Shown: positions 58,263-64,000 of the stretch, piece after piece
Position numbering within the stretch: the first letter of the stretch is position 1
How the letters are laid out: each line of letters starts with the position of its first letter
Assembly: GCF_000204645.1 (NCBI RefSeq)
Contig: NC_015422.1
Span: 4,171,001-4,235,000 of the forward strand
Length of the DNA: 64,000 nt
DNA from: Alicycliphilus denitrificans K601
Lineage (GTDB): Bacteria; Pseudomonadota; Gammaproteobacteria; Burkholderiales; Burkholderiaceae_C
Direction of reading: 5' to 3'
The notes under the pieces: generated by a model
Seen by the model: only the letters and a program-made list of their open reading frames with translations
What the model was told of the DNA's origin: nothing
Database searches by the model: none
Position numbers and translations under genes: made by a program

Positions 58263-59692
58263 TGTGCCCGTCCTTCCTGCGCTGGCAGCTCATTTTTCTG
58301 AAGCATCTCGACGATCTTCGCGGGCACGCCGCCGATCGAGCCCGCGCCCATGCACAGCACCACGTCGCCGTCCTTCGCGCTGGCGGCGATGCGCTGGGGC
58401 ATGTCGGCCACGTCGTCGATGAACACCGGCTCCACCGCGCCGGCCACGCGCAGCGCGCGCGCAAGCGACCGGCCGTCGGCCGCCACGATGGGCGCCTCGC
58501 CCGCGGCGTAGACCTCGGTGAGCAGCACGGCGTCGGCCGTGCCCAGCACCTTCACGAAGTCCTCGAAGCAGTCGCGCGTGCGGCTGTAGCGGTGCGGCTG
58601 GAAGGCCAGCACCAGGCGCCGGCCGGGGTAGGCGCCGCGCGCCGCAGCCATGGTGGCGGCCATCTCCACGGGGTGGTGGCCGTAGTCCTCGATGAGGGTG
58701 AAGCGCCCGCCGTCCTGCGCGGGCAGGTCGCCATGGCGCTGGAAGCGCCGGCCCACGCCGGTGAAGCCGGCCAGGGCGCGCAGCACGGCCTCGTCGGGCA
58801 CGTTGAGCTCGGTGGCCACGGCGATCGCCGCCAGCGCGTTGAGCACGTTGTGCTCGCCCGCGAGGTTGAGCACCACATCCAGGTCGGGCAGCGTGACGCC
58901 GTTGCGCCGCTGCACGCTAAAGTGCATCTGCGTGCCCACGGCGCGCACGTCGAGCGCGCGCACCTCGGCGCCCTCCGACAGGCCGTAGCTCGTGACCGGG
59001 CAGGTCACGCTGGGCAGGATGTCGCGGATCGCCGGGTTGTCCACGCACAGGATGGCCGTGCCGTAGAACGGCATGCGGTGCAGGAAGTCCACGAACGCCT
59101 GCTTAAGCCGGCCGAAGTCGTGGCCGTAGGTCTCCATGTGGTCGGCGTCGATGTTGGTGACCACGGCCATCACAGGCAGCAGGTTGAGGAAGGATGCGTC
59201 GGACTCGTCCGCCTCGACCACGATGTACTCGCCCTGCCCCAGCTTGGCGTTGGTGCCCGCGCTGTTCAGGCGCCCGCCGATCACGAAGGTGGGATCGAGC
59301 CCCGCCTCGGCCAGCACGCTGGCCACGAGGCTGGTGGTGGTGGTCTTGCCGTGCGCGCCGGCGATGGCGATGCCCTTGCGCAGGCGCATGAGCTCGGCCA
59401 GCATCACGGCGCGCGGCACGACGGGGATCTTGCGCTCGCGCGCGGCCAGCACCTCGGGGTTGTCCTGCTGCACGGCCGTGGAGGTGACGACCGCGTCCGC
59501 GCCCTGGATGTGCGCGGCCGCATGGCCCACGTGGGTGGCCACGCCCAGCGCGCGCAGGCGGCGCAGCGTGGGGCTGTCGGCCAGGTCCGAACCCGAGACG
59601 CCGTAGCCCAGGTTGTGCAGCACCTCGGCGATGCCGCACATGCCCGAGCCCCCGATGCCGACGAAGTGGATGTGGCGAATGGCTTGCTTCAT
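58259..59692 (-). CDS. murC: UDP-N-acetylmuramate--L-alanine ligase
   Basis: 477 aa. It adds L-Ala to UDP-MurNAc. [20 protein letters not shown] (UDP-binding), [20 protein letters not shown] (ATP P-loop), [38 protein letters not shown] and [10 protein letters not shown] are present in the normal order for a Mur ligase. The start at 59692 gives the canonical N-terminus and overlaps the murG stop (ATGA); its own stop overlaps ddlB. Confidence 0.98.
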   Translation of the reverse strand: MKQAIRHIHFVGIGGSGMCGIAEVLHNLGYGVSGSDLADSPTLRRLRALGVATHVGHAAAHIQGADAVVTSTAVQQDNPEVLAARERKIPVVPRAVMLAELMRLRKGIAIAGAHGKTTTTSLVASVLAEAGLDPTFVIGGRLNSAGTNAKLGQGEYIVVEADESDASFLNLLPVMAVVTNIDADHMETYGHDFGRLKQAFVDFLHRMPFYGTAILCVDNPAIRDILPSVTCPVTSYGLSEGAEVRALDVRAVGTQMHFSVQRRNGVTLPDLDVVLNLAGEHNVLNALAAIAVATELNVPDEAVLRALAGFTGVGRRFQRHGDLPAQDGGRFTLIEDYGHHPVEMAATMAAARGAYPGRRLVLAFQPHRYSRTRDCFEDFVKVLGTADAVLLTEVYAAGEAPIVAADGRSLARALRVAGAVEPVFIDDVADMPQRIAASAKDGDVVLCMGAGSIGGVPAKIVEMLQKNELPAQEGRAQ

Positions 59693-60753
59693 ACGGCTAA
59701 CTCCTCGCAAGCGGCAACCACCTCGCGGGTGGCCTGGGTCTTTTGCATGTTTTTTGCCTTCAGCGCCCGTTCCATCAGCGCGGGGCGCTCCATATTCAAT
59801 AGCATTTCGGCCAGCCCGCGCGGCGTCAGGTCGGCCTGCTGCACGAGCCAGCCTCCGCCCGCGTCCACGAGGAAGCGCGCGTTGGTCGTCTGGTGGTCGT
59901 CCACCGCGTGCGGGAACGGCACGAACACCGCGGCCGCGCCCACGGCGGCGATCTCGGTGACGGTGCTCGCGCCCGCGCGGCAGACGATCACGTCGGCGGC
60001 GGCATAGGCTGCGGCCGTGTCGTCGATGAACGGGGTGAGCTCGGCCTGCACGCCCGCAGCCTCGTAGCTGGCGCGCAGCTGCTCGATCTGCGCCGCGCCG
60101 CTCTGGTGCGTGACGACGGGACGCCGCCCCTCGGGGATCAGCGCGAGCGCCTGCGGCACGATCTCGTTGAGCGCGCGCGCGCCCAGGCTCCCGCCCACGA
60201 CCAGCAGCCTGAGCGGCCCCTGGCGGCCCGCAAAGCGCTCGGCCGGGCCGCTTTGCTGCGTGAACGCCGTGCGCAGCGGATTGCCCACCCACTGCCCCTT
60301 CTTGAAGACGCCAGGGAAGGCCGTGAAGATGCGGTCGGCCACGCCGGCCAGCACCCTGTTGGCCATGCCCGCGACCGAGTTCTGCTCGTGCAGCACCAGC
60401 GGCCTGCCGGCCAGCACGGCCATCATGCCGCCGGGGAAGGTGACGTAGCCGCCCATGCCGAGCACCACGTCGGGCCTGACGCGCCGCACCACGGCCAGCG
60501 CCTGCCAGAACGCGCGCAGCAGCCTGAGCGGCAACAGCGCCAGCGTGACGAGGCCCTTGCCGCGTACGCCCGAGAAGTCGATGGTCTCCACGTCGAAGCC
60601 ATGCTGCGGCACGATGCGCGACTCCATGCTGCCCGGCGTGCCCAGCCAGCGCACCAGCCAGCCGCGCGCGCGCAGCTCCTCGGCCACGGCCAGCCCCGGG
60701 AAGATGTGGCCGCCGGTGCCGCCGGCCATGATGAGGGCGGTTTTCTGCGTCAC
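59689..60753 (-). CDS. murG: UDP-GlcNAc:lipid I N-acetylglucosaminyltransferase MurG
   Basis: 354 aa peripheral membrane GT-B enzyme that converts lipid I to lipid II. Glycine-rich loop [54 protein letters not shown], and C-terminal [20 protein letters not shown] with [18 protein letters not shown]. The last 30 codons lie in a lower-GC stretch (59740-59805) with an AGCGCCC/GGGCGCT hairpin that resembles the dispersed repeats. Overlaps ftsW and murC by ATGA. Confidence 0.98.
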   Translation of the reverse strand: MTQKTALIMAGGTGGHIFPGLAVAEELRARGWLVRWLGTPGSMESRIVPQHGFDVETIDFSGVRGKGLVTLALLPLRLLRAFWQALAVVRRVRPDVVLGMGGYVTFPGGMMAVLAGRPLVLHEQNSVAGMANRVLAGVADRIFTAFPGVFKKGQWVGNPLRTAFTQQSGPAERFAGRQGPLRLLVVGGSLGARALNEIVPQALALIPEGRRPVVTHQSGAAQIEQLRASYEAAGVQAELTPFIDDTAAAYAAADVIVCRAGASTVTEIAAVGAAAVFVPFPHAVDDHQTTNARFLVDAGGGWLVQQADLTPRGLAEMLLNMERPALMERALKAKNMQKTQATREVVAACEELAV

Positions 60754-62021
60754 GTACGCCCCCCCCTCATCAGCAATTTGTTCTCATAGTCCACGCGCAA
60801 GACCACCGCGATCGCCACGAGGTTCATGAGGATGGCCGAGCCGCCGAAGCTCATGAGCGGCAGCGTGAGCCCCTTGGTGGGCAGCGCGCCCAGGTTCACG
60901 CCCATGTTGATGAAGGCCTGGAAGCCCATCCAGATCCCCACGCCCTGGGCCACCAGGCCCGAGAACACGCGGTCCAGCGCAATGGCCTGGCGGCCGATCT
61001 GCATGATGCGCCGCGTGAGCCACAGGAAGCACACGATGAGCACGAGCATGCCCACGAGGCCGAACTCCTCGCCGATCACGGCCAGCAGGAAGTCGGTGTG
61101 CGCCTCGGGCAGCCAGTGCAGCTTCTCCACGCTGCCCCCTAAGCCCACGCCGAAGATCTCGCCGCGGCCGATGGCGATGAGCGCGTGCGAGAGCTGGTAG
61201 CCCTTGCCCAGCGCGTGCGCCTCGCTGAACGGGTCGAGGTAGGCGAAGATGCGCTCGCGCCGCCAGGGGCTGGTCATCACGATGACGGCGAAGGCCGCCA
61301 CCAGCACGGCGGCGATCAGGAAGAACATGCGCGCGTTCACGCCGCCCAGGAACAGGATGCCCATGGCGATCACGGCGATCACCATGAAGGCACCCATGTC
61401 GGGCTCGGCCAGCAGCAGCGCGCCCACCAGCGCCACGGCCACGCCCATGGGCAGCACGGCGCGGAAGAACCGCTCCTTGACCTCCATCTTGCGCACCATG
61501 TAGTCCGAGGCGTAGACGAGCACGGTGAACTTGGCCAGCTCCGACGGCTGGAAGTTCATGATTCCCAACGACAGCCAACGCCGCGCGCCGTTGACCACCG
61601 TGCCCACGTGCGGGATCAGCACGGCGACGAGCAGCGCGATGGAGGCCACGAACAGCCACGGCGCCATGCGCTCCCAGCTGTTCATGGGCACCTGGAACGC
61701 CAGCAGCGCGGCCACGAAGCCCACGCCTATGGCCACCACGTGGCGCACGACGAAATGCGTGGGCGCGATGTTGCCGAAGCGCGGGTTGTCGGGCATGGCG
61801 ATGGAGGCCGAATACACCATCACCACGCTGAAGGCGAGCAGCAGCACCACCACCCACAGCAGCGCCTGGTCAAAGCCCAGCACGCGCGCGGGCGTGGCCG
61901 TGGTGCGGCGGTATTCGGTGCCGCCCACGCGCACGGGCAGCACGTCGGCCGTCTTCGCCGGCTGCGCGCCGGCCAGGGCGCGCAGGCGCTGCCAGAGGCT
62001 GGGGCGTGCGGCGGCGGTCAT
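60750..62021 (-). CDS. ftsW: Septal peptidoglycan polymerase FtsW (SEDS family)
   Basis: 423 aa, ten predicted transmembrane helices after a cytoplasmic N-terminus of about 45 residues. SEDS glycosyltransferase that polymerises lipid II at the septum with its partner PBP. Patterns: [29 protein letters not shown], the catalytic-Asp region [33 protein letters not shown] and [19 protein letters not shown]. It is coupled by ATGA to murD upstream and murG downstream. Confidence 0.97.
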   Translation of the reverse strand: MTAAARPSLWQRLRALAGAQPAKTADVLPVRVGGTEYRRTTATPARVLGFDQALLWVVVLLLAFSVVMVYSASIAMPDNPRFGNIAPTHFVVRHVVAIGVGFVAALLAFQVPMNSWERMAPWLFVASIALLVAVLIPHVGTVVNGARRWLSLGIMNFQPSELAKFTVLVYASDYMVRKMEVKERFFRAVLPMGVAVALVGALLLAEPDMGAFMVIAVIAMGILFLGGVNARMFFLIAAVLVAAFAVIVMTSPWRRERIFAYLDPFSEAHALGKGYQLSHALIAIGRGEIFGVGLGGSVEKLHWLPEAHTDFLLAVIGEEFGLVGMLVLIVCFLWLTRRIMQIGRQAIALDRVFSGLVAQGVGIWMGFQAFINMGVNLGALPTKGLTLPLMSFGGSAILMNLVAIAVVLRVDYENKLLMRGGRT

Positions 62022-63799
62022 GCGTGCCCCCCTTCGAGCGGCTGGCCCGCGTCCTCGGCCAACGCCTGCACGGCCGCGACGAACACCCGGGCGCGGTGGC
62101 CATAGTTGTCGAACATGTCCAGGCTGGCACAGGCCGGCGACATCAGCACCGCGTCGCCCGCATGGGCGCGCTGGCTGGCCAACTGCACGGCCTCGGGCAG
62201 CGTCGCGGCATCGAGCAGCGGCACGCCGCAGCCTTCGAGCGCGGCGCGGATCTGCGGCGCGTCGCGGCCGATCAGCACCGCTGCGCGGGCGTAGCGCGCC
62301 ACGGGCGCGGCCAGCGGCGAGAAGTCCTGGCCCTTGCCGTCGCCGCCCAGGATGAGCACCAGGCGCCGGTCCGCGCCCAGGCCGGTGAGCGCGGCCACGG
62401 TGGCGCCCACGTTGGTGCCCTTGCTGTCGTCGAAGTACTCCACCTCGCGCACCATGCCCACGGGCTCCACGCGGTGCGGCTCGCCGCGGTATTCGCGCAG
62501 GCCGTAGAGCATGGGCGCGAGCGCGCAGCCCGCCGCCTGTGCGAGCGCCAGCGCGGCCAGCGCGTTCAGCGCGTTGTGGCGGCCGCGGATGCGCAGCGCG
62601 TCGGCGGGCATGAGGCGCTGCACGTGCAGCTCGGCCTCCTGCACCTTGCCACGGCGCGCGGTCTCGTCGGCATCATGCGCGCGCACGAGCCAGGCCATGC
62701 CGCTCACCACCTCGATGCCGAAGTCGCCGGGGCGCTGCGGCATGTCGCCGCCGAAGGTCACGTGGGCGCGCAGCTGGGGTTTCTGCAGCTTCACGCGCAC
62801 GGGCGGCGGCAGCATGTCCATGACGAGCGGGTCGTCGCGGTTCAGGATCATCAGGCCCGCCGCCCCGAAGATGCGCGCCTTGGCCTGGGCATAGGCCTGC
62901 ATGCTGCCGTGCCAGTCCAAGTGGTCCTGCGTGACGTTGAGCACGGTAGCAGCCGTGGGCTCGAAGCCCTGCGCGCCGTCGAGCTGGAAGCTCGACAGCT
63001 CCAGCACCCAGACCTCGGGCAGTTGGCCCGCATCCAGGCGCTCGCCCAGCGTGTCCAGCAGCGTGGGGCCGATGTTGCCGGCCACGGCCACGCTCTTGCC
63101 CGCGCAGTCGACGAGCAGGCCGGTGAGCGAGGTGACCGTGGTCTTGCCATTGGTACCCGTAATGGCGAGCACGGCGGGTGCGTAGCCGTGGCGCGTGCGC
63201 AGCTCGTGCAGCGCTTCGGAATACAAGCTTAATTCGCCTCCAACGATTATCTGACGTGCGCTTGCAGCTATCACGACAGGAGCAACATCGGTCGGCGCCA
63301 GGCCCGGCGAGCGGTAGACCGCATCCAGCGCGTGGCCCTCGACCAGCGCGGCGCCGAAGGGCCCGGCGATGAATTCGAGCTGCGGCAGCTCGGCGCGCAG
63401 CTGGGCGAGCTGCGGCGGGTTCTCGCGCGTGTCGGCCACCGTCACCTGCGCGCCGCAGCGCGCGCACCAGCGCGCCATCGCCAGGCCCGAGGTACCCAGC
63501 CCCAGCACCAGCACGCGGCGGCCCGCCATGTAGCCGAGAGCCTCGCCGGGGTGGATGGCCGGGAGCCGGCTTTCGCTTTCGGGCGCGGCGCCGGCCTCTT
63601 CCTGCGGGGGCTGCTGCGGCTGCGCGGCGGGCTCTTCGGCGCCGCCCATGTCCGAGAAGATGCGCGCGACGAACTCCTTGGCCTGGTCCGCGGCGGAAAC
63701 GGCCGGTGCCTGGTAGTCGAACGCGGGCGCAGCCGCCGGGGCCGCCGCTTCGGGAGCGGGCGTCTCGGGGTTCAGGGGATCGGGGCGCTCGTCGTTCAT
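62018..63799 (-). CDS. murD: UDP-N-acetylmuramoyl-L-alanine--D-glutamate ligase with long N-terminal extension
   Basis: 593 aa, about 100-150 residues longer than usual MurD. The normal protein begins near residue 91 ([20 protein letters not shown]). The extra 90 residues are Pro/Ala/Glu-rich ([20 protein letters not shown] and onward) with one possible helix ([18 protein letters not shown]). The start at 63799 overlaps the mraY stop as ATGA, supporting the long form; an internal ATG at 63529 would give the classical length. Ligase motifs [50 protein letters not shown] and [11 protein letters not shown] are intact. Confidence 0.94.
   Translation of the reverse strand: MNDERPDPLNPETPAPEAAAPAAAPAFDYQAPAVSAADQAKEFVARIFSDMGGAEEPAAQPQQPPQEEAGAAPESESRLPAIHPGEALGYMAGRRVLVLGLGTSGLAMARWCARCGAQVTVADTRENPPQLAQLRAELPQLEFIAGPFGAALVEGHALDAVYRSPGLAPTDVAPVVIAASARQIIVGGELSLYSEALHELRTRHGYAPAVLAITGTNGKTTVTSLTGLLVDCAGKSVAVAGNIGPTLLDTLGERLDAGQLPEVWVLELSSFQLDGAQGFEPTAATVLNVTQDHLDWHGSMQAYAQAKARIFGAAGLMILNRDDPLVMDMLPPPVRVKLQKPQLRAHVTFGGDMPQRPGDFGIEVVSGMAWLVRAHDADETARRGKVQEAELHVQRLMPADALRIRGRHNALNALAALALAQAAGCALAPMLYGLREYRGEPHRVEPVGMVREVEYFDDSKGTNVGATVAALTGLGADRRLVLILGGDGKGQDFSPLAAPVARYARAAVLIGRDAPQIRAALEGCGVPLLDAATLPEAVQLASQRAHAGDAVLMSPACASLDMFDNYGHRARVFVAAVQALAEDAGQPLEGGHA
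63215..63290 (-). repeat. Dispersed-repeat-like segment inside murD
   Basis: An AT-richer patch within the coding region (about residues 170-195) containing ATACAAGCTTAATTCGCC and GTGCGCTTGCAGCTATC, matching the GCGCTT / GCAGCTAT words of the dispersed repeats. It is in frame and falls in the linker between the UDP-binding and ATP domains (near [20 protein letters not shown]). Confidence 0.4.
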
Positions 63800-64000
63800 C
63801 GCAGTTTCAGGGTGGACAGGCCCACGAGGCACAGCAGCATGGTGATGATCCAGAAGCGCACGACGACCTGCGTCTCCTTCCAGCCGCTCTTCTCGAAATG
63901 GTGGTGCAGCGGCGCCATCCTGAGCAGGCGCCGGCCCTCGCCGTAGCGGCGCTTGGTGTACTTGAACCAGGTCACCTGCAGCATCACCGACAGGGCCTCG
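63796..64000 (-). CDS. mraY: Phospho-N-acetylmuramoyl-pentapeptide-transferase MraY, C-terminal part
   Basis: Partial: the gene runs off the end of the window, leaving about 68 C-terminal codons. MraY makes lipid I from UDP-MurNAc-pentapeptide and undecaprenyl phosphate. The diagnostic end is present: [39 protein letters not shown] with the HHH motif, and the last transmembrane helix ([19 protein letters not shown]). The stop overlaps the murD ATG (63796-63799). Confidence 0.97.
   Translation of the reverse strand, partial: EALSVMLQVTWFKYTKRRYGEGRRLLRMAPLHHHFEKSGWKETQVVVRFWIITMLLCLVGLSTLKLR

Noticed and set aside
59740..59805. Additional dispersed repeat in the 3' end of murG
   Set aside because: Only a hairpin AGCGCCC/GGGCGCT and a TATTCAATAGC word resemble the family, and the encoded residues look like ordinary MurG, so it is mentioned under murG but not called separately.

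Overview
The window is a high-GC, gene-dense chromosomal segment of a betaproteobacterium in the order Burkholderiales, most likely family Comamonadaceae (Acidovorax / Alicycliphilus / Diaphorobacter type). The evidence is the gene order rpsO-pnp-quinone oxidoreductase-tpiA-secG-tRNA-Leu-nuoABCDEFGHIJKLMN-DUF2818-DUF1178, a mraY-murD-ftsW-murG-murC-ddlB-ftsQ-ftsA-ftsZ cell-wall/division cluster with lpxC nearby, Bug/TctC-type solute receptors, and short AT-richer dispersed repeats with TAGCTGC / GCGCTT motifs, which I recall as common in this family. The genus is an inference.

Layout. 1-1800: end of a RelA/SpoT protein, greB, tRNA-Arg(ACG), a small secreted protein and rpsO. 2005-6468: pnp, then quinone oxidoreductase, tpiA and secG joined by ATGA overlaps. 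6598-22003: tRNA-Leu(GAG) and the complete 14-gene respiratory complex I operon, followed by two small conserved genes. 22010-27160: a hypothetical gene, gdhA, mutL, a glycine-zipper lipoprotein and dedA. 27164-34851 (minus): a purine-salvage/catabolism operon, xdhA-xdhB-lysR-azgA-guaD. 35061-40532: cupin, amiC-tsaE, divergent queG, an AEC-family transporter and an orphan Bug receptor. 40580-44869: xerD, a MITE-like element, a methyltransferase, thiC with a TPP riboswitch, and a 58-aa membrane protein. 44879-45802: lpxC. 45842-53709: a self-contained catabolic cassette (IclR regulator divergent from cyclase, acyl/aryl-CoA ligase, SDR, two solute-binding proteins, acyl-CoA dehydrogenase) lying between lpxC and ftsZ. 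53790-64000 (minus): ftsZ back to a truncated mraY, almost all translationally coupled.

How it works together. Most of the window is housekeeping: RNA turnover, glycolysis, secretion, complex I, peptidoglycan precursors and divisome. The accessory parts are the purine operon, the cassette between lpxC and ftsZ, and the palindromic element after xerD. The cassette encodes binding proteins but no permease, and hydrolase, CoA ligase, dehydrogenase and reductase functions, which suggests uptake and beta-oxidation-like breakdown of an unidentified ring-derived acid. I saw no CRISPR array, phage, complete insertion sequence, toxin-antitoxin pair or recognisable defence system. The least explained signals are in non-coding DNA: a nested inverted-repeat element (41489-41755), a triple TTCTGGTG motif upstream of gdhA, and dispersed repeats that form the pnp leader hairpin and appear inside mutL, murD and the 3' end of tpiA.
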